In this document: positions 16,522-24,731 of the stretch, piece by piece
How positions within the stretch are numbered: the stretch's first letter is position 1
Layout of the letters: every line of letters begins with the position of its first letter
Source of the DNA: CADEDH01 sp039029735
Lineage (GTDB): Bacteria > Actinomycetota > Acidimicrobiia > Acidimicrobiales > SZUA-35
Reading direction: 5' to 3'
Assembly: GCA_039029735.1 (NCBI GenBank)
Contig: JBCCFL010000033.1
Coordinates: forward strand, 1 to 64,000
DNA: 64,000 nt
Made by a program: the position numbers and the translations under genes
The notes under the pieces: generated by a model
What the model saw: the letters and a program-made list of their open reading frames with translations, nothing else
What the model was told of the DNA's origin: nothing
The model's database searches: none

Positions 16522-17310
16522 ATGCGACTCGTTCAGGTCGATGCCTTCACTGACACGCCCTTCGCCGGAAACCCCGCCGCCATCGCCCTCGGTGACGGCT
16601 CGCTCGATGGCTCCACGATGCAGGCCATCGCCGCCGAGATGAACCTCAGCGAAACGGCGTTCCCTGTCCGCCGATCCGACGGCGACTGGGACCTCCGCTG
16701 GTTCACACCGGCCGCAGAGGTGGACCTCTGCGGGCACGCCACACTCGCCACGGCGCATCTGCTCTTCAGCGACGGGCTCGACACCAGCGACTCGATCACG
16801 TTCCACACCAGGAGCGGCCCGCTGATCTGCACCCAATCCGAGGCTGGCATCGCGATGGACTTCCCCGCCGCCCCGGCTGCAGCCAGCGGGCCGATCGACG
16901 GTCTGGCCGAGGCGCTCGGCGTAGCCGTGGCGAACCAAGGCGTGGCGTTCGACATCGTGGCCGAAGTCGACTCACCGGCCACGGTGGCCGCGCTGGCACC
17001 CAACCTCACGGCGCTGGCCCAGATCGAGACCCGGGCCGTGATCGTGACTGCTGCCGGCGACCTCGACGGCGGACCGGCCGACTTCGTGAGCCGGGTGTTC
17101 GGCCCGAGGGTGGGCATCCCCGAGGATCCGGTCACCGGATCGGCGCACTGCATCACCGGGCCGTGGTGGGCCGAGCGGCTCGGCCGCACCGACCTTGCGG
17201 CGCACCAGGTGTCGCCCAGGGGCGGACGCCTCGGCGTTCGCATCGACGGTGACCGGGTGGTACTCACCGGCCAGGCCGTCACCGTGCTCGACGGCACGCT
17301 CCGGATCTGA
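16522..17310 (+). CDS. PhzF-family isomerase/epimerase-like protein
   Basis: 262 residues with the two-fold PhzF fold. MRLVQVDAFTDTPFAGNPAA is the standard N-terminus, the catalytic Glu44 is in MNLSETAFP, and VDLCGHATLATAHLLF plus SRVFGPRVGIPEDPVTGSAHC are the paired active-site loops. PhzF itself isomerises a phenazine precursor, but most members are of unknown substrate, and no phenazine genes are here. It starts 1 base after the stop of the acyl-CoA synthetase gene, which implies translational coupling. Confidence 0.9.
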   Translation: MRLVQVDAFTDTPFAGNPAAIALGDGSLDGSTMQAIAAEMNLSETAFPVRRSDGDWDLRWFTPAAEVDLCGHATLATAHLLFSDGLDTSDSITFHTRSGPLICTQSEAGIAMDFPAAPAAASGPIDGLAEALGVAVANQGVAFDIVAEVDSPATVAALAPNLTALAQIETRAVIVTAAGDLDGGPADFVSRVFGPRVGIPEDPVTGSAHCITGPWWAERLGRTDLAAHQVSPRGGRLGVRIDGDRVVLTGQAVTVLDGTLRI

Positions 17311-17317
17311 GGTCTGA

Positions 17318-18322
17318 GTGCGCCTCGGCCTCAACCGCTGGGATTGGCGGAGCCCCGAGGCGTTTGCCTCCGAGGTGGTCGAGGCCGAGGCGATGGGCCT
17401 CACTGACGCCTTCGTGCCGGTGAACCCCCTTGCCCTCCCCGACCCCTACGTGCTGCTCACCGCCGGGGCCAGGGCCACCACCACGATGCACTTCGGCCCG
17501 CTGCTGGAAACGCCCGTGCTGCGCCCAGCCGCCGTTGCCGCCGGGTCGATCGCCACCCTCGACCGAGCGGCGCCGGGTCGGGCCCGCCTCACCTACGGTG
17601 TTGGTGACACGGCCGTGCGCTGGCTCGGGTTGCGGCCCGCTCGGGTGGCGGAGCTGGAACGAGCGGTGGTCGACGCCCGAGCGCTACTCGCTGGTTCTGA
17701 GATCGACGTCGGCGCCGAGCGCCCGGCCCGGCTGTTCCATCATCGGCCGGTGCCGGTGTGGGTCGCCGCCGGTGGGCCGCGCACTCTTCGGATGGCGGGG
17801 GCGGTGGCCGACGGCGTGTTCATCCGGGTTGGTACCCATCCGGCCAACCTGCGCACGGCAGTCGACGCCATTGCTGATGGTGCTCGCAGCGCCGGTCGCG
17901 ATCCTGGTGAGGTGGAGGTGGCCGTGATCGTTCACACCGCATCCACCCAAGATCCCGGGGAGATTCACGCCATCAGTCGGGCGATGGCTGCGGGGTACGT
18001 TGAGTACTCCCCAACGCTGTTCGACGCTCCTGGTTTCGAGTGGCGAGGGCCGGCGATCGAAGAACTCCAGGCCCAGGTGGTGCCCGACTTCCACCACGCC
18101 GCCGACCTCGTGGCTGCCGGCCGCGTGGTCGACTTCCTCGACGACGAGATCGCCGCGTCGTTCTCGTTCACCGGCAGCCCGGCCGACATCGCCGACCAGA
18201 TCGCCGCCGTGCGGGCGGCGGTGCCGGAGATGACGATGCTGATCCCCCACCCGGTGCCAACGCCCCGGTTCGGCGCTGCGCTCGATTACGTGCGCTGGCT
18301 CACCACCGACGTGCTGGGATAG
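17318..18322 (+). CDS. LLM-class F420-dependent oxidoreductase
   Basis: 334 residues starting at GTG. The N-terminus (RLGLNRWDW, then SEVVEAEAMGLTDAFVP) and the LTYGVGDTAVRWLGLRPARVAELE segment are typical of the luciferase-like F420 family, as is PVWVAAGGPRTLRMAGAVADGV in the barrel. The cofactor is probably F420 rather than FMN, as in most actinobacterial members; the substrate is not predictable. Only 7 bases separate it from the phzF-like gene, so it ends the acyl-CoA synthetase operon and meets the ABC permease gene head to head. Confidence 0.85.
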   Translation: MRLGLNRWDWRSPEAFASEVVEAEAMGLTDAFVPVNPLALPDPYVLLTAGARATTTMHFGPLLETPVLRPAAVAAGSIATLDRAAPGRARLTYGVGDTAVRWLGLRPARVAELERAVVDARALLAGSEIDVGAERPARLFHHRPVPVWVAAGGPRTLRMAGAVADGVFIRVGTHPANLRTAVDAIADGARSAGRDPGEVEVAVIVHTASTQDPGEIHAISRAMAAGYVEYSPTLFDAPGFEWRGPAIEELQAQVVPDFHHAADLVAAGRVVDFLDDEIAASFSFTGSPADIADQIAAVRAAVPEMTMLIPHPVPTPRFGAALDYVRWLTTDVLG

Positions 18323-18332
18323 CGCCCGAGGC

Positions 18333-19532
18333 TCAGCCGAGGCGCAGCGTTTCCAGCGGCTCGAGGTTGGCGGCGCGGGCCGCCGGAATCAGCCCGGCCA
18401 CGAGGGCGACCAGCACCGACAGCGCAGCAGCGCCCACCAGCACACTCACCGGGAGCACCACCACCCAGTCCTGCCAGTCGGCGCCCACCACCACGATCCC
18501 GGCGCCGATGAGGGCGCCGGCCACACCACCGAGCACGCCGACAGCGGCCGCCTCGGCCAGGAACTGGGCGGCGATCCGTCCTCGGGTGTGGCCCACCGCG
18601 CGGCGGATCCCGATCTCGGCCGAGCGCTGGAGCACGGAGATGGACATCACGTTGGCGATGCCGAGCCCGCCGACGAGCAGGGCCAACCCGCCCATGAGGA
18701 GCACCACGGTCTGGAGGGTCTGATCGACCGACGCGGCCGCCTCGAGCTCGTCGGTCGGCACCGTTGGCGGGTCAATGCCCCCGGGGCCACCGTAGGTCAG
18801 CGCCGTGTTGAGGAACTCGGTGTCGCTGTCGCGCAGCACCACACCGTCGGCAACGCGCAGGATCGCCTCGGTAGGGCCGCCTTCGTTGGCGAAGTCGTCC
18901 TCGGCGGCCTGGGGGCTGATGAACACCGACAGGTTGTAGCTCGGCAGCAGTACCACCTCGTCGAGCACACCAGCCACGCCGTACTCACGGTCGTCGATGA
19001 GGATGCTGCGGGTCTCGCCGGGGAGCACCGCGAACTGTTCAGCGGTGTCGTGACCGAGGATCACCGTGCGATGGCCCGGTTCGTCGTCCCACGGGTCGAG
19101 CCAGCGGCCCCAGATCATCTCGACCTCGAGCGTCTCGGGCAGATCGGGATTCGCCACCCGGAGCGACACGGGCAACACCTCGAAGGCCTCTTCGGCGGCG
19201 GCGTGGGGCAGCACCGTGTGGCCCGGGAGCTCGGTGACCACGGCCGACGACTTCAACAGCGGGATCCGGTCCAGCCGTTCGTCGGCTTCCTCGGGAAGCC
19301 GCGGTAGGCCCTGTTGGCCCTGGAACCCAGACGACGCCTGCACGGTGACGAGATTGGTCCCGAGTTCCTCCAACGTCTCGCGCACGTCGCCCTTGGCGCT
19401 CTCGGTGAGGCCGATCGCGGCCACGATGGCACCGACACCGATCACCGGTCCGAGCAAAATCAGCAACGTGCGCGACGGCCGGGCCCACAGCCCCGCTGAT
19501 GCCGTGGACAGCAGGTCGAGCAGCGACCTCAT
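18333..19532 (-). CDS. ABC transporter permease, MacB/FtsX family
   Basis: 399 residues. One N-terminal membrane helix (RTLLILLGPVIGVGAIVAAIG) is followed by a large periplasmic MacB-type core and three C-terminal helices with IANVMSISVLQRSAEIGIRRAVG, the FtsX signature loop. The layout matches MacB-like permeases that work as mechanotransducers, moving substrates from the outer membrane face with an adaptor protein. It is the last gene of a four-gene unit (lipoprotein, adaptor, ATPase, permease) with 4-bp overlaps. Confidence 0.88.
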   Translation of the reverse strand: MRSLLDLLSTASAGLWARPSRTLLILLGPVIGVGAIVAAIGLTESAKGDVRETLEELGTNLVTVQASSGFQGQQGLPRLPEEADERLDRIPLLKSSAVVTELPGHTVLPHAAAEEAFEVLPVSLRVANPDLPETLEVEMIWGRWLDPWDDEPGHRTVILGHDTAEQFAVLPGETRSILIDDREYGVAGVLDEVVLLPSYNLSVFISPQAAEDDFANEGGPTEAILRVADGVVLRDSDTEFLNTALTYGGPGGIDPPTVPTDELEAAASVDQTLQTVVLLMGGLALLVGGLGIANVMSISVLQRSAEIGIRRAVGHTRGRIAAQFLAEAAAVGVLGGVAGALIGAGIVVVGADWQDWVVVLPVSVLVGAAALSVLVALVAGLIPAARAANLEPLETLRLG

Positions 19533-20338
19533 CGTTCGGGCCGATCCGAGCGGGGCAACACCAGCGGCGCCGTCGGCTCTGCTCGACCGTCGCCCACCCC
19601 CGCCAGCGCCGTTGCTTCTGCGGTGCTGGCGGGCTCTCGGCGCAGCGGCGGGCCCACCTCCACGATGCTGCCGTCGCGCATCCGCACTCGGCGATCGGCT
19701 CGATCGGCGAGCTCGGGATCATGGGTCACCATCACCACGGCCCGGTCGTCGTCCACCAACGACGACAGCACGTCCATGATGTTCTCAGCGTTGGCCGAGT
19801 CGAGGGCACCGGTGGGTTCGTCGGCCAGCACGATCCGCGGGTCGGTCACGATGGCGCGGGCCATCGCCACCCGCTGCTGCTCACCGCCCGACAGCTCCGT
19901 TGGGCGATGGTCAGCCCGGGGGCCGAGACCAACCCGTTCGAGCGCCTCTCGGGCTCGATCCCGCCGCTCACGGGGCCGCAGCGACCGGTACAGCAGGGCC
20001 GTTTCAACGTTGCCGGCGGCGGTCAAGTGCGGGATGAGGTGGAACTGCTGGAACACGAAGCCGAGCACCCGGCCCCGCAACCTCGTGCGATGGGCATCAG
20101 AGGCTCGGGTCACGTCTTCGCCGGCCACGGTGATCCGGCCCGACGTTGGTTGGTCGAGCAGGCCCAGCAGGCCCAGCAGGGTGGACTTACCGCTTCCGCT
20201 CGGCCCCGTGATCGACACGAACTCGCCGGCCTGGATCGTGAGATCGACCTCGCGGAGGGCGTGAACCGGCACCACGCCCGGGTAGACCCGCGACACATCC
20301 CGCAGCTCCATGAACGACGCAGAGGCGGCTGCTGTCAC
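19529..20338 (-). CDS. ABC transporter ATP-binding protein, MacB/LolD type
   Basis: 269 residues. Walker A is GPSGSGKSTLLGLLG, the signature is ELSGGEQQRVAMARAI, and Walker B is RIVLADEPTGALDS, followed by the H-loop VTHDPELADRADR. The sequence LALDxPTSGR-like positions and length fit the LolD/MacB ATPase class. Its start overlaps the stop of the adaptor gene (20335-20338), and its stop overlaps the permease start (19529-19532), showing strict co-translation. A Pro/Ala-rich tail of about 30 residues follows the ATPase core. Confidence 0.9.
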   Translation of the reverse strand: MTAAASASFMELRDVSRVYPGVVPVHALREVDLTIQAGEFVSITGPSGSGKSTLLGLLGLLDQPTSGRITVAGEDVTRASDAHRTRLRGRVLGFVFQQFHLIPHLTAAGNVETALLYRSLRPRERRDRAREALERVGLGPRADHRPTELSGGEQQRVAMARAIVTDPRIVLADEPTGALDSANAENIMDVLSSLVDDDRAVVMVTHDPELADRADRRVRMRDGSIVEVGPPLRREPASTAEATALAGVGDGRAEPTAPLVLPRSDRPER

Positions 20339-21384
20339 TGGCGAACCTCGACGATCACCTGCTCAGAGCCGTCGAGGCCGCTCACGATCTCGACCAGCGC
20401 CCCCTCGGTGAGCCCGGTCTCGACGGTCACCCGTTCGATGGTGCCATCCTCGGCCAGAATGCGGACCTCGTCGTCGCCGGTGCCGTTGCGCGACACCGAT
20501 GCCACTGGCACCACCAGCGCGTCGCTCACCTCGGCCAGCACCACCTCGACGCGCACCGCAGCGCCCTCGACGAGGTCGAGTTCGCCGTCGATGGCCACCT
20601 CGCCGGCGTACCGCTCGATGCCCTGGGGATCGAGCGCGGGTGCGTCGGCGAGTTCGGCGATCGAACCGGCGGATCGGATGTTGGTTGCGGTCACGGTGAT
20701 GGTGGCGGGAAGGCCGACCGAGAGGCGGCTGCGGTCGGTGGGGTCGACCTGGACCGACACGGTGAGGTCGTCATCGACGAACGCGACCAACGGTTGGCCG
20801 GCGCCAACGGCGTCGCCGACTTCCACCGATACCTCACCGACGGTGGCCGGCCACGCCTGGACGGCGACGTCGGTCGGCAGGAATCGACCGTCGACCGGAT
20901 AGCCGAGATCCTCCTGCCACTCCTCCACTGCGTCGTTGGTGACCCCGGTGAAGTCCTGGTCGACGGTGCCGGGGTCGTAGCCGTTGTCGACGAGGAACTG
21001 TTCGAGCATCTCGACATCGGGCCCATCGGCGGTGAAGCGATCCAGCGGGCGCCAATATGGGGTCTCACCGGCGACGGCCAACATCGGGCGCCCGTCGAGC
21101 TTGAACAGCTCGTCGCCTTCGGCGACCACGGCGTCGACCTCCACGCCGACGGCCGTGACGCGCTGCGGGCTGATGGCAGTGACCGCGAAGCGGTCCTCAC
21201 GGGCCACGGCCCCTCGCACCACCACGGTGTCCTGCAGGGTGGCCCGTCCCACGTCGTCGATGATGATGACCTGCTCGGCCACCTCCTCGGCGTCTCGGGT
21301 GAGCACCCAGATCCCGTACGCGGCGCCACCGACCACGGCAAGGCCGATCAACACGAGCAGAATTCGCCGGAGGGCACGCATCAT
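20335..21384 (-). CDS. Periplasmic adaptor (HlyD/MacA-like) with peptidoglycan-binding domain
   Basis: 349 residues. An N-terminal membrane anchor (RILLVLIGLAVVGGAAYGIW) is followed by a barrel-sandwich region. In the middle, MLEQFLVDNGYDPGTVDQD and AVEEWQEDLGYPVDGRF form a PG_binding_1 domain in place of the usual coiled coil. The C-terminal beta-barrel has ALVVPVASVSRNGTGDDEVRILAEDG. This replacement is typical of actinobacterial MacA-like proteins, which lack a TolC partner and need to grip the cell wall. It is co-translated with the ATPase and permease. Confidence 0.88.
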   Translation of the reverse strand: MMRALRRILLVLIGLAVVGGAAYGIWVLTRDAEEVAEQVIIIDDVGRATLQDTVVVRGAVAREDRFAVTAISPQRVTAVGVEVDAVVAEGDELFKLDGRPMLAVAGETPYWRPLDRFTADGPDVEMLEQFLVDNGYDPGTVDQDFTGVTNDAVEEWQEDLGYPVDGRFLPTDVAVQAWPATVGEVSVEVGDAVGAGQPLVAFVDDDLTVSVQVDPTDRSRLSVGLPATITVTATNIRSAGSIAELADAPALDPQGIERYAGEVAIDGELDLVEGAAVRVEVVLAEVSDALVVPVASVSRNGTGDDEVRILAEDGTIERVTVETGLTEGALVEIVSGLDGSEQVIVEVRQ

Positions 21385-21399
21385 TGGGTTGCCTTTTGG

Positions 21400-22062
21400 T
21401 TAGCCGAGTTCGAGGTCATTCCAGCCGCACTCGTCGAGGTCACGCTGGAACTCGTCTTGGCGCGAGGGCGGCACATCGGGGAACCGGGTGACGGTGAGGA
21501 TCCCGAACTGGTTCGGTTCGAGATCGCCGAGATCCCAGCCACGGTCGATGAGGCATTCGTACACCTGGCGGCCTGACTCGTTGATGGAGGTCTTCTGCTC
21601 GGCGGTGAGGTCGGCCTGGCTCGCCTGCTGTTCGAGGAGCAGTTCACCGATGCCGCTCTCGTTGTTGCACGAGATCAGGGCCGGCAGGTAGCCGGGGTCG
21701 CCGGCCGCCGGATCGTCGGTCTGGCCCGGGATGCCCACGAACGTGTACCCGAGATCGCCCAGGCACGCGTTGAACACGGTGAGCGCGGTACCCAGCTCGA
21801 CCTGGAACGACCGCTCGGACTCGGTGACCGCCAACCCGTCGGTGGCGGACTCGGTTCGAGTCGCCTCACCGGCGCGTGACTCGCCGTCCACCAGCAGGGC
21901 ACGGGCCTCGTCGGGGCTCACCACCTGCACGTCATCGGCGCGCATCACCACCGTGTCGGGCGTGGCGCCAGCACCGGACCCGCAGGCCGTGACCACCGCA
22001 CCGACGGCCATCCCCAGCGCCGCGATCCGCGGCCGCAGGCGAGATGTGCGCAGGGCGGTCAC
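21400..22062 (-). CDS. Putative lipoprotein of the MacB-type ABC operon
   Basis: About 220 residues from a GTG at 22060-22062; the frame is open up to an ATG at 22122. RLRPRIAALGMAVGAVVTACGSG is a lipoprotein signal peptide with the lipid-bearing Cys in VTAC. The mature part has three further Cys, in NACLGDLGY, ISCNNES and YECLIDRGWD, plus a terminal ECGW, which could form disulfides. No named domain was recognised. It is 15 bp upstream of the adaptor gene and may be a substrate-binding or accessory subunit of the exporter. Confidence 0.75.
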   Translation of the reverse strand: MTALRTSRLRPRIAALGMAVGAVVTACGSGAGATPDTVVMRADDVQVVSPDEARALLVDGESRAGEATRTESATDGLAVTESERSFQVELGTALTVFNACLGDLGYTFVGIPGQTDDPAAGDPGYLPALISCNNESGIGELLLEQQASQADLTAEQKTSINESGRQVYECLIDRGWDLGDLEPNQFGILTVTRFPDVPPSRQDEFQRDLDECGWNDLELG

Positions 22063-22201
22063 GCCCTCACCACCGAATCTCCGCCCTCGATCGGGGGTCG
22101 TTCGCCACGCCATAGCGACCACGAGGATACGGGACAGAGCTCACGTGTAGGCAGTCGGCCGCACACCGGCGCAACGTGAGAGCGACAGCTACGCTGGCCT
22201 C

Positions 22202-23293
22202 GTGCGGGATGCGGGGCCAGCCGTCACCACGATCGGACCATCCAGGCTGTCGATTCGGTGGGCCGACGGCACCTCAGACGAGGTGACTGCCCGCTGGCTC
22301 CGTGATGCGTGCCACTGCGCTCAGTGCCGCGTGGCCGGCAGCGGTCAGCGTCATTTCGACCCGGCCGACCTGCCAGCCGCGCTCTCGATCGATCACGTGG
22401 CGATGGCGCACGACGGCACCGTGGTGGTGGACCTCGACGACGGCCACCAGGCGCACGTGCCCGCCCGAACGCTGGCGGCGCGCCAGCGTGAGCCGGGGCC
22501 GGTGCCCTGGGGCGCCCAGCACCTCGGCGTGCTTCAGGCCAGCGCCGTGTCGGCCCAGGGCGATCTCGAACCCTTCGCCCGCGCCCTCGCCCACCATGGC
22601 GTTGCCCTTGCCTACGGCCTTCCGGTACGGGCTGGGGCTGTGCTCGACTTCGCCGCCATGGTCGGCTTCGTTCGCGAGACCAACTACGGCCGGCTGTTCG
22701 ACGTGAAGGCCACACCCGACCCGTCGAACCTCGCCTACACCGCAGCGGGCCTGCCGCTCCACAGCGACAATCCCTACCGCGACCCGGTTCCCACGGTGCA
22801 GCTGCTGCACTGCCTGGTGGCCGCGCCGACCGGGGGCGAGACACGGTTGGCGGATGGGTTCCGGGCGGCGGCGACGCTCGCCACCGAGGATGCCGACGCC
22901 TTCGACCTGTTGACCTCCACCGGCGTGGCGTTCCGCTACGCCGATGCCGAGGTCGACCTGACGGCCCGCCACCCGATCATCGAGCTCGACGATCGGGGCC
23001 GTCCTGTCGTGGTGAGGATGAACAACCGGAGCATGCAGCCACCCGATCTCCCCGCCACCCAGATCGACGCCTTCTATGCGGCCTACACCCGCTTCGCCCG
23101 CATCCTCGCCGATACGGCGGCGGTGGTGGAGCTCACCTTGGAGCCAGGGTGGGTGGTCGCGTTCGACAACCGCCGCGTCTTGCACGCCCGCGGCGCCTAT
23201 CCGGCGAACGCGCCGCGCCATCTCCAGGGCTGCTACATCGACATCGACGCCGTCGCCTCACGAGCCCGGCTCGCCCGAACCACCATCACCTGA
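22202..23293 (+). CDS. Gamma-butyrobetaine hydroxylase-like Fe(II)/2-oxoglutarate dioxygenase (TauD/TfdA superfamily)
   Basis: 363 residues from a GTG. The N-terminal GBBH-like domain has LRDACHCAQC then RHFDPADLP, which supplies the three Cys and one His of the structural zinc site. The catalytic TauD domain has LPLHSDNPYRDPVP (His-x-Asp) and NRRVLHARGAY (distal His), with a downstream Arg. Relatives hydroxylate gamma-butyrobetaine to carnitine or act on trimethyllysine. The substrate is inferred only from family resemblance. The next gene starts 9 bp downstream. Confidence 0.87.
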   Translation: MRDAGPAVTTIGPSRLSIRWADGTSDEVTARWLRDACHCAQCRVAGSGQRHFDPADLPAALSIDHVAMAHDGTVVVDLDDGHQAHVPARTLAARQREPGPVPWGAQHLGVLQASAVSAQGDLEPFARALAHHGVALAYGLPVRAGAVLDFAAMVGFVRETNYGRLFDVKATPDPSNLAYTAAGLPLHSDNPYRDPVPTVQLLHCLVAAPTGGETRLADGFRAAATLATEDADAFDLLTSTGVAFRYADAEVDLTARHPIIELDDRGRPVVVRMNNRSMQPPDLPATQIDAFYAAYTRFARILADTAAVVELTLEPGWVVAFDNRRVLHARGAYPANAPRHLQGCYIDIDAVASRARLARTTIT

Positions 23294-23302
23294 GACGAAC
23301 CC

Positions 23303-23845
23303 ATGGCTGCCGACCCCACCCCTACCCCTGCCCCCACCCCCACCTCGGCTGGATCGTTGATCGCCAGACGCCCGATCGCGACCGGCGTGGCGTTCAACGC
23401 GGTGGCGATCGTCCTGATCGGATTCGGGTTCTGGTACGGGTACGTGAATGCCTACGCCACCACCGTGAACTGCGACGGTCTCATCACCGACCGCTACGGC
23501 GTGCCGGGCCAGGTGTGCGACGGCGCAACCGCCGGTGACGGTGTGGTTGGTCGAGCGATCGACCTCGTCGGCGGCGACGCCGATACCCAGATCGTGCCAG
23601 GCCTTGCCGGCATCATCGACGGACCGCTCGAGTCGGCTCGCCGCATCGGCGTTGCCGCCTTCCTCTTCACGCTGGTGCTGGTGGCGTTCCTCGCCACGTT
23701 CATCTACGCCAACGCCGCCAGGCTGTACCGGCTCGTGAGGCTCGACCGCGACGAGTGGCGCCGTACCCTCGCCACCACGCGGGTGTTCGTCGTGATCGTG
23801 GCGGCACTGATGGCGTTGAGCGTGCTGGCCCTCAGACCGTTCTGA
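23303..23845 (+). CDS. Membrane protein of unknown function, three predicted helices
   Basis: 180 residues. A Pro/Thr-rich N-terminus (PTPTPAPTPTSAGS) leads to helix 1 (AFNAVAIVLIGFGFWYGYV). A loop of about 60 residues follows, with two Cys (VNCDGLITDR and QVCDGA) that could form a disulfide outside. Helix 2 is VAAFLFTLVLVAFLATFIYA and helix 3 is VFVVIVAALMALSVLAL. No family was recognised. It follows the dioxygenase gene closely and overlaps the end of the convergent gene by 14 bp. Confidence 0.7.
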   Translation: MAADPTPTPAPTPTSAGSLIARRPIATGVAFNAVAIVLIGFGFWYGYVNAYATTVNCDGLITDRYGVPGQVCDGATAGDGVVGRAIDLVGGDADTQIVPGLAGIIDGPLESARRIGVAAFLFTLVLVAFLATFIYANAARLYRLVRLDRDEWRRTLATTRVFVVIVAALMALSVLALRPF

Positions 23846-24284
23846 TCGCCGCCACCACCATCACGCCAGCCAGCACGGCGCGGGCAGTCCAGCCGACGGT
23901 GCGGATCCAGTTGGTCGACACGAGCCGGGCCACCTGGTCGGCGTCGTAGCCGGTGGAGAGCAGCCCGTGCGCTGGCACCTGGAGCGCAACGGTGCTGGCA
24001 TGCACCACGGCCAGGAGCGCGAGGCCCGCCAGCGGCATGACCGTGCCAACCTCGTCGCGCAGCATGGCCGCGATCCACAGCGCAGTGAGCCCTTCGGCGG
24101 CCATGAATGGCCCCACCACCCAGCTGGTGCGCTGAATGTGGGCCGCTTCGTAGGCCACGAAGTCGTCCGCACCGACCGCATCGAACAGCGGGTAGTGCAC
24201 CACCTGCACGAACCAGATCAGCCCCATCATCGCTGCCGTGGCGGCCAGGTGGACGAGCAGGATCGTTGCGGTTGTGGTCGACAC
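23832..24284 (-). CDS. Four-helix membrane protein of unknown function
   Basis: 150 residues from a GTG at 24282-24284. The order is helix 1 (LLVHLAATAAMMGLIWFVQVVHYPLF), a conserved-looking loop with YEAAHIQRTSWVVGPFMAAEG, then three further helices. The repeated H-Y-P, E-x-x-H and R-x-x-W residues inside helices hint at a bound metal or cofactor, but no family name is offered. An open frame continues upstream, but its sequence is not protein-like. The gene lies just downstream of the DoxX-like gene on the same strand. Confidence 0.7.
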   Translation of the reverse strand: MSTTTATILLVHLAATAAMMGLIWFVQVVHYPLFDAVGADDFVAYEAAHIQRTSWVVGPFMAAEGLTALWIAAMLRDEVGTVMPLAGLALLAVVHASTVALQVPAHGLLSTGYDADQVARLVSTNWIRTVGWTARAVLAGVMVVAAIRTV

Positions 24285-24300
24285 AGTCGCGGAGCGTATG

Positions 24301-24693
24301 TCAGGGTCGGTCCGGGGCGGCGGATCGGCCCGGTCGACCGAGGGCAGACCATGCAACGAACGCGGCTGAGGAAGCCAGGAACACGTTGGCCGGGATGGCG
24401 GCAGCGGGGTTGTCACCGTCGATGGTCTGCCCGGTTGCGTTGAACACCACGGCACCCATCATGATCACCGCGATGCCGCCCGCTCCGATCACCCGCAACC
24501 GGGGCTGCTGACGCAGGATCAGCCACGCGAACCCGATCTCGGCCAGGCCCACGGCGATCAACAGCACCGTCGGTACACCCAACGACTCCGACAACGTGGC
24601 GCGAAACGTCGGGCTGAACAGCTTGCCCAGCGCTGCGAGCACCATCGACAGGGCGACCACGAACGGGAGGACGCGCTCGAGAACCGTTGTCAT
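24301..24693 (-). CDS. DoxX-like membrane protein
   Basis: 130 residues from the ATG at 24691-24693. VLPFVVALSMVLAALGKLFSP at the start and VGLAEIGFAWLILRQQPRLRVIGAGG in the middle fit the four-helix DoxX/DoxD-like fold, with a helix-borne GK near the first helix and a mid-protein E. DoxX-like proteins are found in quinone redox and oxidative stress settings, but most have no defined role. A longer frame continues upstream inside the transporter gene and is not real. It lies 38 bp downstream of the FHA-ABC gene and may be co-transcribed with it. Confidence 0.75.
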   Translation of the reverse strand: MTTVLERVLPFVVALSMVLAALGKLFSPTFRATLSESLGVPTVLLIAVGLAEIGFAWLILRQQPRLRVIGAGGIAVIMMGAVVFNATGQTIDGDNPAAAIPANVFLASSAAFVAWSALGRPGRSAAPDRP

Positions 24694-24731
24694 CAGCGTC
24701 CTGTCGGCCGCCGGCAGCCAGGATGGAGCCG

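Noticed and set aside
16522..17310. Phenazine biosynthesis cluster
   Set aside because: Only a PhzF-family protein is present; no other phz genes, and most PhzF relatives have nothing to do with phenazines.
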